Shown here piece after piece: positions 43,072-55,854 of a DNA stretch of 64,000 nt. The stretch is taken from assembly GCF_027595985.1 (NCBI RefSeq), contig NC_073305.1:86918626-86982625 (forward strand), in the 5' to 3' direction. The DNA is from Sorex araneus. Lineage: Eukaryota > Chordata > Mammalia > Eulipotyphla > Soricidae. Every line of letters begins with the position of its first letter. The first letter of the stretch is position 1. The position numbers were made by a program, and so were the translations under genes. The notes under the pieces are model-generated. The model did not search any database and was not told the DNA's origin. It saw only the letters and a list, made by a program, of their open reading frames with translations.

Positions 43072-43986
43072 ATGGAAGAGAGGATCTCAGAAAACCCAAC
43101 AGGGACTTCCCAGAAATACAATCTCCTCTCAGATAAAGAATTCAGAGAAGAAATCGTCAAGATGGTTCACGAACTCAAAGCAACTATGGAACGAACATCC
43201 AATAAATTAAGGGAGGGTATGGATGCAGCGTTGGAACGGTCCACTAAGATAATCCTGGAAGAAATGAGAGCAGAAATCTCAAAGCTAAGAACAGAAGTTA
43301 CACAATTAAAAGAATCGGTAGATGAAATTAAAAACTCAGTAGGAGCCCTCAATAATAGAATGGCTACAGCCAAAGACAGAATCAGTGAGCTTGAAGATGA
43401 CTTGCAGAAAGCATATAGGCAACAACAAATAATGACAAAAGATCTCAAAATGGCTCTAGAGCGAATTAGAGTCCCAGGGGATGACCACAAGAGAAGCAAC
43501 ATAAGAATCATTGGAGTGCCAGAACCACAGGAAACCAATCCCAGTGAAAAAAAACACAGTCAAAGACATCATAGCTAAGAAATTCCCAGAGCTAGAGAAT
43601 GCGGGCATCCAGATCCAAGGAGTCCAAAGGGTGCCAGCTAAAACCCAAATAAAAAATCCCCAAGGCATATCATAGTCAGAATGATGGATGCCGTGGATAG
43701 AGACACAATACTGCAAGCAGCAAGATCAAAGAAAGAAATCATATACCAAGGAGCACCCCCTAGATTCACAGCAGACCTATCAGAAGAAACCTTCCAAGCC
43801 CGAAGACAATGGTGGGATATAGTGAAAAAACTTAATGAAATCAATGCCTCTCCAAGAATACTTTACCCGGCTAAACTCTCAGTTAAACTTGAAGGAACCA
43901 TACACTATTTCACAGAGAAACAACAGCTCAGGAACTTCATAGACTCAAAACCAAACCTAAAAGAAGCACTAAAGGGGCTGTTGTAA
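43072..43986 (+). pseudogene. L1 ORF1 (RNA-binding chaperone), frameshifted
   Basis: L1 ORF1 protein is a trimeric RNA-binding chaperone that packages L1 RNA. Codons 1-169 carry a heptad-like coiled coil (about residues 25-125, rich in Leu, Glu and Lys) and the start of the RRM (NIRIIGVPE). Reading slips after an eight-A run at about 43550 and returns to the first frame before 43681. The C-terminal part then contains the AARSKKEIIYQG and PRFTADLSEETFQARRQWW blocks and ends TAA at 43986. Total span is 305 codons, near the usual size for L1 ORF1. Confidence 0.9.
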
Positions 43987-44029
43987 GACAAGAAGAACCC
44001 CTACAAGCACAACAAACCCTTACACAAAG

Positions 44030-47000
44030 ATGGCGCAAAATCCCATACCAATAATCTCCCTTAATGTCAATGGTCTAAATTCACCAATTAAGAGACACAG
44101 ACTGGCAAAATGGATTCAGAGACTCAACCCAACATTCTGCTGCCTGCAAGAAACACATCTGAATAGCCAGAACAAACACAGACTCAAAGTCAAAGGATGG
44201 AAAACAATCCTGCAAGCAAACAACTCCCTCAAGAAAGCTGGGGTGGCTTTACTAGAATCGGACAACATAGACTTCAGGTTGAAAAAGATTAGAAGGGATA
44301 GTGAAGGCCACTTTTTATTAATCACGGGATATGTACATCAGGAAGAAAACACTCTCCTAAATGTCTATGCACCCAATGAGGGACCAGCTAAATTCCTCCA
44401 ACAGCTGCTAAGAGACCTTAAGAAGGACATCTGGAGCAACACAATAATAGTTGGAGACTTCAACACCACCCTGTCTCCTCTGGACATATCAAGAAGATTA
44501 AAACTCACCAAGGAAATACTGGCTTTGAAGGAAGAAATAGAAGAGAGAGGGCTAATAGATCTATACAGGGCTTTATATCCCCCCAAAAAGGAATACACAT
44601 TCTTTTCCAGTGCACATGGAACATTTTCCAGAATAGACCATGCGCTGGGCCACGCAGCATACCTCAACAGAATCAACAAGATAGACATTGTACCAGCTAT
44701 CTTTTCAGACCATGATGCACTGAAGATAAAATTTAATCATGGACAGATGCAGAAAACCAAATCAAACACCTGGAAATTAAATAGCTCGATGTTGAACAAT
44801 GAGTGGGTCAGGAAGGAAATCAAGGAGGAAATCAAAAGGTACCTGGAAACAAATGAGAATGAAGACGCGAGCTACCAGAACCTGTGGGATGCAGCTAAAG
44901 CCGTTTTAAGGGAAAAATTTGTAGCTCTGCAAGCATATCTCAGGAAGGAAGAAAGGGCCCGCATAAATAACTTGACTTCACAGCTCAAGACCATAGAAAA
45001 GGACCAACAAAAGGAGCCCAAATCAGGCAGAAGGAAAGAGATAATAAAACTTAGAGCAGAAATTAACGACATGGAAACCCAAAAGACAATTCGAAAGATC
45101 AATGAAACCAAGAACTGGTTCTTTGAGAAAATAAATAAGATTGATAAACCATTAGCAAGACTCAGAAAGAAAGAGAGAGAGAGAACATTTATAAGTCGAA
45201 TCAGAAATGAAAAGGGGGACATCGCAACAGAAACCAAAGAAATTCAAAAGATTATCAGAGACTACTTTGAAAATCTGTATGCCACGAAACAAGAGAACCT
45301 AGAAGAAATGGATAAATTCCTGGATTCCTATAATCTCCGTAGGCTGAACCAGGAAGACCTGGAGTTCCTGAATAGTCCTATTAACATCAAGGAAATTGAA
45401 ACGGTAATCAAAAGTCTTCCCAAAAACAAAAGCCCAGGCCCAGACGGATTCACTAGCGAATTCTTCCAAACATTTAAAGAGGACCTATTGCCAATTCTTC
45501 GCAAGCTTTTCCAGGAAATTGAAGAAACAGAAACCCTCCCAAACAGTGTCTATGAGACTCACAGCTCCCTAATACCAAAAGCAAACAAAGACACCACAAA
45601 AAAGAAAACTACAGGCCAATATCCCTGATAAACTCAGATGCGAAGATTCTCAACAAAATATTAGCAAATAGAATCTAACAACTCATCAAAAAGATTATAC
45701 ACCACGACCAAGTGGGATTCATCTCGGGAATGCAAGGATGGTTTAACATTCAGAAATCAATCAACATAATCCATCATATCAATAAAAGATAAAAATCATA
45801 TAATCATATCAATAGATGCAGAAAAATCATTTGACAAGATCCAGCATCCGTTTATGATGAAAATTCTCGCCAAAATGGGTATAGAAGGGACCTTCCTCAA
45901 TATAGTTAAAGCCATCTACCACAAGCCTACGGCAAGCATCATCCTCAATGGGGAAAAACTAAGACCCTTCCCACTGAGAACAGGGACAAGACAAGGATGC
46001 CCACTCTCTCCTCTTCTGTTCAATATAGTACTGGAAGTTCTTGCAATAGCGATTAGGCAAGAAAAAGATATTGAGGACATTCAGGTAGGAAAGGAAGAAA
46101 TCAAGCTCTCACTATTTGCTGACGATATATTATACTTAGAAAACCCTAAAACCTCTACCAAGAAACTCCTAGAAACAATAGACTCATATAGTAAAGTTGC
46201 AGGTATAAAACAATACCCAAAAGTCCACGGCTCTCTTATATGCAAATAGTAAGAGAGAAGAAAGCAACATGATAAAAGCAATCCCGTTCACAATTGTGCC
46301 TCAAAAAATCAAATACGTCGGAATCAGCTTAACTAAGGAGGTAAAGGACTTGTATAATGAAAACTACAAAACGCTACTTCAGTAAATAAAAGAAGACATG
46401 AGGAAATGGAAATATATACCCTGCTCATGGATTGGAAGAATTAATATTGTCAAAATGGCAATTCTCTCCAAAGCATTGTACAAATTCAATGCGATCCCTA
46501 TAGGGATACCCTTGTCATTCTTCAAAGAAATGGAGCAGGTGCTCCTGAAATTCATATGGAACAATAAGCCCCCACGAACAGCTAAAGCAATTCTTGGGAA
46601 AAAGAAAATGGGAGGAATAAACCTCCCCAACTTCCAACTCTACTACAAAGCGGTAGTCATTAAAACAGCTTGGTACTGGAAAAAAGGCAGAGCGGCAGAC
46701 CAATGGAACAGGGTTGAATACTCTGACACATCCCCCCAAATATATGACCACCTAATCTTTGATAAGGGAGCAACAAATGTGAAGTGGAGCAAGGAAAGCA
46801 TGTTTAACAAATTGTGCTGGCAAAACTGGACAGCTACATGCAAAAAAATGGGCTTAGACCTCCACCTATCACCATGTACAAAAGTCAGATCAAAATGGAT
46901 TAAAGACCTCAACATCAGACCACAAACCATAAGGTACATTGAAGACAAGGTCGGAAAAACCCTCCACAACATTGAAGATATTGGTATCTTCAAAGCTGAC

Positions 47001-47838
47001 ACGCCACTGGCAAAGCAGGTGAAAACAGAGATAAATAAATGGGACTATCTCAAACTAAGAAGCTTCTGCACCTCAAGAGAAACAGTGACCAAAGTACAAA
47101 GTACAATCTACAGAATAGGAAAGGATATTTATGCAGTACCCATCCGATAAAGAATGAATATCAAGGATATACAATGCACTGGTTGAACTCCACAAGAAGA
47201 AAACTGCCAACCCAATCAAAAAATGGGGTGATGAAATGAACAGAAATTTTCCCAAAGAAGAAATCTGAATGGCTCAGAGGCACATGAGAAAATGTTCAAC
47301 ACCACTAATCATCAGGGAGATGCAGATCAAAACAACCATGAGATATCATCTCACACCACAGAGACTGGCCCACATCCCAAAAAACAAAAAGAACCGGTGT
47401 TGACATGGATGTGAGGAGAAAGGGACTCTTCTTCACTGCTGGTGGGAATGCCGACTCGTTCAGCCCTTTTGGAAAACAATATGGACAATTCTCAAAAAAT
47501 TAGAAATTGAGCTTCCATTTGACCCAGCAATACCACTCTTGGGAATATATCCCGAAGAGGCAAAAAGGTATAGTAGATATGGCATCTGCATTTCTATGTT
47601 CATTGCAGCACTGTTTACAATAGCCAGAATCTGGAAAAAAACAGAGTGCCCCAAAACAGATGACTGGTTAAAGAAACTCTGGTACATATACACAATGGAA
47701 TACTATGTAGCAGTCAGAAAACACGAAGTCATGAAATTTGCATATAAATGGATCAACATGGAAAGTATCATGTTGAGTGAAATGAGTCAGAAAGAAAGAG
47801 ACAGACATAGAAAGATTGCACTCATATGTGGAATATAA
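44030..47838 (+). pseudogene. L1 ORF2 (endonuclease and reverse transcriptase), broken
   Basis: ORF2 cuts target DNA and reverse-transcribes L1 RNA. The first 532 codons are open and hold the AP-like endonuclease: LNVNGL (N14), LQETHL (E41), VGDFNTTL and FSDHDALKI. The fingers motif [12 protein letters not shown] is near the end of this segment. A one-base loss in an A run at about 45598 shifts the frame, a stop interrupts at about 45677, and the frame returns by 45854. The catalytic FADDILYL lies at about 46116-46140. Further slips occur near 46212 and 47110-47150, with a stop near 46384. The C-terminal block ending QKERDRHRKIALICGI closes at 47838. The overall span is about 1269 codons, normal for mammalian L1. 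Confidence 0.95.
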
Positions 47839-48358
47839 TATAATTGAGAAGTGCAAGTTTGCAGTGATGCAATTCCTGGCAGATATTTCTCTGGACTTAG
47901 TTACTAAAATGCTAAAATAAGAAACCCAAAACCGTGAGGCCACTAGGTGCGGTCACTCAACCTCATACCTCTTCATTCTCAGCAATGGAAAACAAATTGT
48001 CAAATGTTTCCTTTTCAGCAGGTCTGACTTTAGGGGGGAGACTCTCCAAACAATAATTGTGAGTTTTGTTGAAATATTGAATGCAATCAAAGTGAAAGTA
48101 AAGTGAAATTTATCAGTTACACAGTCAAGGGGGGGCTAGAGGTGGTGGGGAGGGCTAGGGGTGTGGGGGGTAGAGGTATGGGGGGATGGGGTGGAGCTAT
48201 ACTGTGATTCTTGGTGGTGGAATATGTGCACTTGTGAAGGGATAGGTGTTCGAGCATTGTATAACTGAGACTTAAACCTGAAAACTTTGTAACTTTCCAC
48301 ATGGTGACTCAATAAAAAAAAATTAAAAATAAATTAATAAATAAATCATAGATTAAAA

Positions 48359-49535
48359 AAAATCAGACCTGAATCCATAAGGTACATAGAGGAAAACGTA
48401 GGCAGAACTCTCCATGACATTGAAACTAAGAGCATCGTTAAGGATGAAACAGCACTGACCATGCAAGTGGAAGCAAAGTAAACAAATGGGACTAGATCGA
48501 ACTAAGAAGCTTCTGCATTTCAAAAGAAACAGTGACAAAAATACAGAAAGAACCCCCAGAATGGGAAAGAATATTTACCAATACCCATCTGATAAAAGAT
48601 TAATATCCAGGATATACAAGACACTAGTAGAGTTGTACAAGAATAAAACCTCCAACCCCATCAAAAAATGGGGAGAATAAGTGAACAGAAATTTCCTGAA
48701 AAAAAGAAATACAAATGGCTAAAAAGCACATGAAAATATGCTCCACATTGCTAGTCATCAGGAAGTTGCAAATCAAACCAACAATGAGATATCATCTCAC
48801 ACCACAAAGACTGGCACACATTCAAAAGAACAAAAGCAACCAGCGCTGGCGTGGATGTGGGGCAAAAAGGGATGCTCTTTCACTGTTGGTGGGAATGCCA
48901 ACTGGTCCAGCCTTTCTGGAAAACAATATGGACAGTCCTTCAAAAACTAGAAATTGAGCTTCCATATGACCCTGCAATAACACTTCTGGGAATATATCCC
49001 GAGAATGCAAAAGATGCACATGGAAGGTATCATGCTAAGTGAAATGAGTCAGAAAGAGAGGGACAGACATAGAAGGACTGCACTCATTTGTGGAGTATAA
49101 AATAACATAACATAAGGCAGACACCCAAAGATAGTAGATTCAAGGGCCAGAAAGACTTCTCCATAGCAGGAAGTCTGCCTCATGAGTGGATGGAAGAAGG
49201 CAGCTGCAATAGAGAAGGGATCACTAAGAAAATGATGGCTGAAGGAATCAGTCGAGATGGAAGATGTGTGCCAAAAGTAGATAATGGACCAAACATGATG
49301 ACCTCTCAGTGTCTGTGTTGCAAGCCATAATACCCAAAAGTAGAGAGAGAGTATGGGGAATATTGTCTGCCATAGAAGCAGGGCAAGAAGGTATACCGGG
49401 GTGGGTATACCAAGCATATTGGTGGTGGGGAATGTGCACTGGTGGAGGGATGGGTGTTTGATCATTGTGTGATTGTAACCCAAACATGAAAGCTTGTAAC
49501 TATCTCACGGTGATTCAATAATTTTTTTAAAAATA
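48359..49535 (+). mobile_element. Second L1 fragment (ORF2 end and 3' UTR)
   Basis: Starts mid-ORF2 (ATCAGACCTGAATCCATAAG) directly after the tail of the previous L1, has an internal deletion near 49015, and ends in GTGATTCAATAATTTTTTTA plus an A-rich tail. Confidence 0.9.
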
Positions 49536-49577
49536 CAAAAAAAATAAAATTAAAATAAAAAATAAAAAATAAATACA

Positions 49578-49769
49578 GGGGCTGGAGCAACAGCACAGCG
49601 GGTAGGGCGTTTGCCTTGCATGCAGCCGACCCGCGTTTGATTGCCAGCATCCCATATGGTCCCCTGAGCACCACCAGGAGTAATTCCTGAGTGCAGAGCC
49701 AGGAATAACCCCTGTGCACCGCCGAATGTGACCCAAAAAAGCAAAAAATAAATAAATAAATTAGTAAAT
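49578..49769 (+). mobile_element. Poly(A)-type tRNA SINE with 14-bp target duplication
   Basis: Near-consensus copy. AAAAAATAAATACA is found at 49564-49577 and 49770-49783, placing the insertion in the A-rich tail of the preceding L1. Confidence 0.95.
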
Positions 49770-49786
49770 AAAAAATAAATACACAT

Positions 49787-50290
49787 ATTGTTGTTCTTTA
49801 AAGCATTAGTACAATTGCTAGGGTATGAAAACAACTCAAATATCCAGCAACAGATGAATGGAAAAAGAAATTTTGGCATATATACACAGTGCAATATCAT
49901 GAAATTGTGAGAAAAGATGAAATTTTGCAAATATTTTTTTATATTTATTTGCTGCTACATTGATAGAACTGGAAGCTATCGTGTTGAGTGAAATAAGGGG
50001 GAGAAGATCAAATTAGGGTGATCTCACTCACATAGCAAAAAATAAAGGGGAATAGACAGTATCAAAAATGGCAAATCCTCATTTAGTCTTAGAATACAAA
50101 ATTGGGAATACCAAGCAGAAGGAAGGAAGGGAGGAGAAATGAAGAGGCAAACTAGAAATAACAATAAGGACATTGGGAGAAGATCTTGGAAATTTGGAGG
50201 TGGTGCAGTACAATAACTATACAATAGGACCAAAAACAACTATTAAAAAAAATCAAATCTTCCGTAAAAATGTTACCTTAACTACAGTAA
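49787..50290 (+). mobile_element. Old L1 fragment
   Basis: CAACAGATGAATGGAAAAAG, ATTGATAGAACTGGAAGCTA and GTGTTGAGTGAAATAAGG mark old L1 ORF2 end sequence. Confidence 0.75.
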
Positions 50291-50322
50291 TATTTTTTTA
50301 AAATCTGAGTTACAAGAAAAAA

Positions 50323-50670
50323 AGAAAGAAGGAAGGAAGGAAGGAAGGAAGGAAGGAAGGAAGGAAGGAAGGAAGGAAGGAAGGAAGGAAGGAAGGAAGG
50401 AAGGGAGGGAGGGAGGGAGGGAGGGAGGGAGGGAGGGAGGGAGGGAGGGAGGGAGAGAAGAAGGAAGGAAGGAAGGAAGGAAGGAAGGAAGGAAGGAAGG
50501 AAGGAAGGAAGGAAGGAAGGAAGGAAGGAAGGAAGGAAGGAAGGAAGGAAGGAAGGAAGGAAGGAAGGAAGGAAGGAAGGAAGGAAGGGAGGGAGGGAGG
50601 GAGGAAGGAAGATAGAAAAGAAGGGAGGAACGTAGAAAAAAAGGGAGGAAGGAAGGAAGGAAGTTAGTTT
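50323..50670 (+). repeat. (GGAA)n/(GGGA)n microsatellite
   Basis: About 350 bases: GGAA units, a block of GGGA at about 50401-50455, then GGAA again to 50590, then degraded units. Confidence 0.97.
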
Positions 50671-51237
50671 ATATCTTGGACAATCTCCCAGTCTGTGCTG
50701 TTCTGTTATAACCACACTACCTTCTTCTACATCTGCACTGATGCTCTAAGACTATGACTAGGTCGCATACCCACTAAAGAGCCTTCCCAGCTCCCTCAGA
50801 TCTAAGAGCACTAAAGATATAACTTCTCACTACGCTTACATACTCTATGTATAGTGGCTGACAGGTTCTTTGACTACAATGACCAGAGATTAAAGCAAAA
50901 GATGAAATGGAGTTTCAGAAAACAGACCTAAACAATTTTATCTATAGAGAGAAGGAAAAAGAGTAAACAGGTAGAAAATCTTCCAAGGGGGCTCTAGGAG
51001 GGTTGGGGGGCTTAGGGTGGGGAATGGTCCCATTGGTAACCAATGGAGAAGGCTATTTTCACCTTTTTTGCCTTCGTAACCAGAGAGGTAAGTGGACATC
51101 TTTTATACAGAGACATTACAGAGACGAAGGACTCAGTTCATTTTTTTACCTTTTTGTTAATTTCAGGCAGATTAAATGCTGAAAAGACAGGCAAATATCA
51201 TATGTTCCCTTTATCAGTTCGTTAGTGGAGAATGTTA
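50671..51237. other. Unannotated sequence
   Basis: No gene or named repeat is visible. Confidence 0.4.
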
Positions 51238-51250
51238 AAGATAATTTTCA

Positions 51251-51420
51251 GGGGCTGGAGCAATAGCACAGTGGGTAGGGCACTTGCCTTGCAAGCAGCC
51301 GACTCGGGTTCGATTCCCAGCATCCCATATAATCCCCTGAGCACCGCCAGGAGCAATTCCTGAGTGCAGAGCCATGAGTAACCCCTGTGCATCGTCAGGT
51401 GTGACCCAAAAAGAAAAAAA
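51251..51420 (+). mobile_element. Poly(A)-type tRNA SINE with 11-bp target duplication
   Basis: Near-consensus copy flanked by AAAGATAATTT at 51238-51248 and 51421-51431. Confidence 0.95.
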
Positions 51421-51431
51421 AAAGATAATTT

Positions 51432-52556
51432 CCATTTTGGTCATGTGTCAGGTCTTATCCAGTGGCATTATTCTCAGGGAAATTTCTTTTCTTAATTTTT
51501 TTGTTCCCCACTATTTCCTAAATCATTTGTATTTGATCTAATCCATGTCTGGTCCTTAGAGAGCAGATTCATGACACCTGACCTGACATGCAGCAACAGT
51601 CAGCATCAAAGCAAACTTTGAATCAATAGTCTCCACAGACATTTCAAAGGCAACAGGACAAAACTAAACTCATTAGCTTTACCCCAGACTAGCTCTTCCT
51701 ATTGCAGTTTTTTTTTGTCTTGAAGAAACAGATTTCTCTCCATTCCCTTTTCCTCTCACCTAGTCAGCCACAACCTTCTCACGAGTTCCTTGTATGCTCT
51801 CTCTCCTCTTTAACTCCAAGGTTCTTGTTCAAGTTGCATTGTTAGTATGAACTGAATTGGTCTCTCTGCCAACTTCTCTTGGCAGTTTACAATTCCATGT
51901 CTCTCAAATCGAATCAAGACAGATTACTAAGAGCTATTGCAACAAAGTCCAAATAAACAAAGATTTATTTCTAGCTGGTGTGACTATCCAACAAGGATCC
52001 TCAGGGAGCTTTGCTCCATTTAAACACTCAGGGACCCAGACTAAGAGATTCTATCTTCTTGCAGCAACTCTCTCTTTAACTGCATAATTTTAAAAACCAT
52101 GTTTTTTAAAATCTGTAAATACACTTACACACAATGGTGTATCCAGTGGGTTCTCTTATACGGGGCTTTGCCTCTACTGCTTTTTGCTAGAGATTTCCTT
52201 CTTGGTCTCCTCATTTCCCCTCAAACTACATAGTTCTAAAATATCTCTGGAGATGGGGTAGAAAAAACTAGACTTAAGTTCCCCAGGTGACTTTGATGTA
52301 TTCTGCCTGGGGATAGTCTACTAAACAGTCTTTGGGAACCTCCGTTGGAGAAGTTCAACTTGAGGCGCTATCTCGGAATGCAGACGAAAATCAACAGAAT
52401 AACAAATGGATAATAAATACAAAGTGATTATAGGTGGTTTTATATATCACAAAATGATTACTACAATAAGGTTTAACTCCTCATCTCATATGGTTACTTT
52501 TCTTGGTGTGCAATAAGATAAAATCCATTCTCTGGGTGAAAGTAACAGAATAAACA
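51432..52556. other. Unannotated unique sequence
   Basis: About 1.1 kb with no supported gene or repeat. Confidence 0.45.
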
Positions 52557-52668
52557 AATAGGGTGCCTGCCTTGCACAGGGCCAACCTGGACTCTATCTC
52601 CAAGACCTCAGGTAGTCCCCTGATGGAGTATCTCCAAGCACCAGGTCTGGCCTAAAAATAAAAAATTT
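52557..52668 (+). mobile_element. Partial poly(A)-type SINE
   Basis: GGGTGCCTGCCTTGCACAGG and CCAGGTCTGGCCTAAAAATA; the start of the head is missing. Confidence 0.65.
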
Positions 52669-52770
52669 TTGAAAATTGAAGTTATGAAAATTTTGAAAAG
52701 TTTTGACAAATTTTGAAAAGTTATCTTTTAATAACTTTTAAGTTAAATATAACCCATGCTCTGCCTAATT

Positions 52771-52982
52771 TTTTGTGGGGGGCATGGAAGAATTTGGGGT
52801 CACACCCAACAGGAGTAAAGTCTTTACTCCTGAGTAAAGTCTGAGCACTGAGTCTACTCAGGCTCTATGCTTGGGGATCACTCTTGGCAGGTTCAAGGGA
52901 CCATATGGGGTGCCAGGGATCAACCATGGGTCAGCCGCATACAAGGCAAACAGCCTACCCACTGTGCCATTGCTCTGGCGCC
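52771..52982 (-). mobile_element. Poly(A)-type SINE with internal duplication
   Basis: A - strand copy with a local repeat of GAGTAAAGTCT in its core. Ends CCACTGTGCCATTGCTCTGG. Confidence 0.85.
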
Positions 52983-53457
52983 ATACTGTGTCTAATTTAT
53001 CTCTATGACTAATGCAAAGCCAATGAAATCCTGAAAAAGGTAGCATAAAAATGTCTAAAACTCTTCTGAGAAAATACAAATTGCTGAAATCCTATAAAAG
53101 CAAAACATAAAGTTAGCAATTTGTTTAACATTGTAGTATGAGAACAGAAAATTCAACAATCATTTATTTAACAACTCGAAATATAATCATATCTATAAAG
53201 AATAAAAAATATGGTCAGAATCTGCTGCCACCAATCAGTAAAGTAGGAAATCATTTATCAATAGGCTTAGGATTTTTATTATTTGAAAGAGAAAAATGTT
53301 AAGATATAGCTTCCCCTATACACCAAAATACCAATGGCTTATAGAGTAAACTATAGAACACAGCAACCACAAATTAGTAAAACTGAAAATAAAAAAATAC
53401 TTGATCATGAGATTATAATTTTAACCTCCTTTATACTTTATAATACATTTTAAAAAA
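52983..53457. other. Unannotated AT-rich sequence
   Basis: No feature recognised. Confidence 0.4.
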
Positions 53458-53612
53458 TTGGGCATCACTTGGCAGTGCTCAGAACTTACTTCTGACTATG
53501 CCCAAGGAATAACACCTTGCAGGTTTTTGTGATCATGTGGGCACTGGGGATTGAGCTTGAGTCAGTCACGTGCAATACAAATGCCCTACTTGCTGTACTA
53601 TCACTCCAGTCC
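53458..53612 (-). mobile_element. Poly(A)-type SINE, diverged
   Basis: CTTGGCAGTGCTCAGAACTT and CTTGCTGTACTATCACTCCA on the complement. Confidence 0.85.
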
Positions 53613-53879
53613 TGATATATTCAAACTTTTATAGTGATTACATGTTAATACATTTTCTAAAAAATTTACTACATTTACTAAAAAAAATTAAATATAATCA
53701 AATATTAATGTGCATCAAATACTAAATAACAAAAGCCTATAAACTTCACAGAAATAGAGATTTCTAAACAAACAGGGAAGGTTGAACATTTAAAGTCCCT
53801 ATGAAATAGAGCTTCCAGAAGAGAGCAACACAGAACGTTCTGACCTCGAGCCAGGCTGTCTTCACAAAAGAACGTCGGG
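53613..53879. other. Unannotated sequence ending in a G run
   Basis: Nothing recognisable until a run of about 14 G at 53877-53890. Confidence 0.4.
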
Positions 53880-54215
53880 GGGGGGGGGGCGAGTTGAGTT
53901 TCCCTCCTCACCCAAAGAAGCACCCTGACAGCTGAAACCCTCTAGAACCGAACCGCAGCCATACTCAAGTCCACTCTCCACCAGCTCGGACGAGCCTCAC
54001 CTACAGGGGAACCTGAAGAAAAACCCAGATATCCAGGACCCATGACTGAGATCTCCAAACTCGCTCAGAATGGGACTGGGCCTCCACCCCTAACTCCCCG
54101 GTTTTCTAGTAGCTTGGCAGTCACACCCAGAAACTGCCCCCCCCCCATATAATCTAATCAATGGCCAAGATCCAGAGACTATGAAATAAAGGTCCCAGAA
54201 GAGAGCAAACACAGA
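53880..54215 (+). repeat. Unclassified GC-rich dispersed repeat, copy 2
   Basis: Colinear with 4395-4725 (see there). It is followed directly by a segment resembling an L1 3' end, which may mean that the repeat is part of an L1 family. Confidence 0.7.
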
Positions 54216-54520
54216 ACAACCTGGAGTGTGTAGCCGCATTAGCGGCCGTGCATCTTCTTATACTCTAGCCCACTGATGTACCAAAAGTAGCACACATTTG
54301 TTTGATTTTAATATACATGTTTGTAATCTCTTATATAAGGGCTTAGAAGGCTCCAGGCTAAAATACAACAATCTTAATACACATTCCTCTTATGGTGGTG
54401 GGAAAGTACATGATGGTGGAATTGCTGTTTGAACATTATTTGTAATGAGTTATTGTGAAATTATAAAATTTTTAATTTTATAAAAATTAAAATAAAAAAT
54501 AAAATAAAATAAACCATTTA
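54216..54520 (+). mobile_element. Probable L1 3' UTR end
   Basis: GGTGGTGGGAAAGTACATGA, TTGTTTGAACATT-like and an AT-rich tail resemble an L1 3' end, but weakly. Confidence 0.5.
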
Positions 54521-54689
54521 AAGTCCCCTTCTAATGAAACTACACTACAACTTGAATAAAGAGGGGTGATTTAAAAAAGAAAACACAGACTGGAGTTAAA
54601 GAAATTGGCAAAGGGGTCATTAGACTGATGTGATTCTAATGTCCTAGTCATCCTATGGAGCAAAAGCAAAATCTTCTGGAAACTTACTT

Positions 54690-55620
54690 CATCCTTTTAG
54701 TCGAATCATTTGTTCTTGATTTGTGTCATTAGTTTTGTTTCTTTATCTCCCTGATAAAAATTGCTATTACACAGTGTCCATCATTCTTCATTTGATTTAG
54801 TTCACTTGGCATACCTAAGACCTTCTAGTTCCATCCATGTTGTTGCAAGTGATTGCATTTCATGTTTCCTGTAGCCCCACAGGATTCCACATCTTTATCC
54901 AATCACTTTTCCAAGCGCACTTAAACACCATGAGTTTTTTCAAATTCTTAGTTACTATAAATAAGCCTATGAAAACCAGGAGGGTGCATATATCTATTTG
55001 AATAAGTATTCTGCTATTCTTTAGATCACTCTCCAACAGTTGAGTCACTGGATCATATAAAATATCTATGTTTAATTTGGGAGGAAATGGGTGGATCTCC
55101 ATGCAATGTTCTGTCATGGTCACATCGGTTTATGTTCCCCAGTGTCTGCCTCTCTCCACCAACTGCTGTTTCTTATCTTTTCAATTCTAACCACTCTCAG
55201 GCTATTTTGATTTGCATTTCTTCGATATCATGAGAAGCTGAACAATTTTTCTTGTGTTTGTTGGCTATCTGTGTGTGTTTGGAAAATTATTGATTCAAGT
55301 TCTCTGCTCCCCACTTATTGTTTTCTTGTTTGTTTGTTTTGATTTGTGGCCACACCCGCTGGTACTGAGGTCTCACTCATGGCTCTGCACTCAGAGATCA
55401 CTCCTGGCAGTGCTCGAGGAGTATATGGGTTGCTGGAAATTGAACCCAGGTGGCCACATGCAAGGCAAGCACCCTACCTGCTGTACTATCACTCTTCCAG
55501 TCTCTCTATTCCTCATTTAATCTAGTTATTTAAACTTTTATAGTTAATTTGCATGGATTGCTTACATATTTTAAAGTCACCCCTTGTTGGATTTATGATT
55601 TGCGTGTGGTATAAGAGAGT
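54690..55620 (-). mobile_element. Old L1 (ORF2 end and 3' region), split by a SINE
   Basis: CTAGTTCCATCCATGTTGTT, TTGAGTCACTGGATCATATA and CCAACTGCTGTTTCTTATC are old-L1 motifs in reverse sense. The SINE at 55327-55500 interrupts it. Confidence 0.8.
55327..55500 (-). mobile_element. Poly(A)-type tRNA SINE inside an old L1
   Basis: GTGGCCACACCCGCTGGTAC, GAGATCACTCCTGGCAGTGC and CTGCTGTACTATCACTC on the complement. Confidence 0.88.
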
Positions 55621-55854
55621 GATCTACCTTCCGAATTTATTTATTGTATTTATTTATTTAGTAATTTGCATTTTATTTATTTACTTTCATATTTTTACTT
55701 ACTTTTTTTAACCTACTTTTATGTATTTATTTTCTGGTTTTTACACGAACATTTTGAGTGGATTGCCTTTAAGAACTAAAATGGCAGCTCTAAAAGAAGG
55801 CTGTGAAGGTGGAGGGGTCTTGAAACACGTCTGGAGAGATTCTGCAACTATAAA

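Larger units (their letters stand above)
42585..48358 (+). mobile_element. Nearly full-length L1 LINE
   Basis: About 5.8 kb with a GC-rich 5' region (42590-42780), ORF1, a 43-base gap, ORF2, a 3' UTR (47839-48310) with a G-rich segment, and an A-rich tail. Both ORFs are broken, so it is no longer autonomous, but divergence is moderate. Target duplications are not clear. Confidence 0.92.

Noticed and set aside
50278..50715. 145-codon - strand ORF of Leu/Pro/Ser repeats
   Set aside because: Entirely within the GGAA/GGGA microsatellite.
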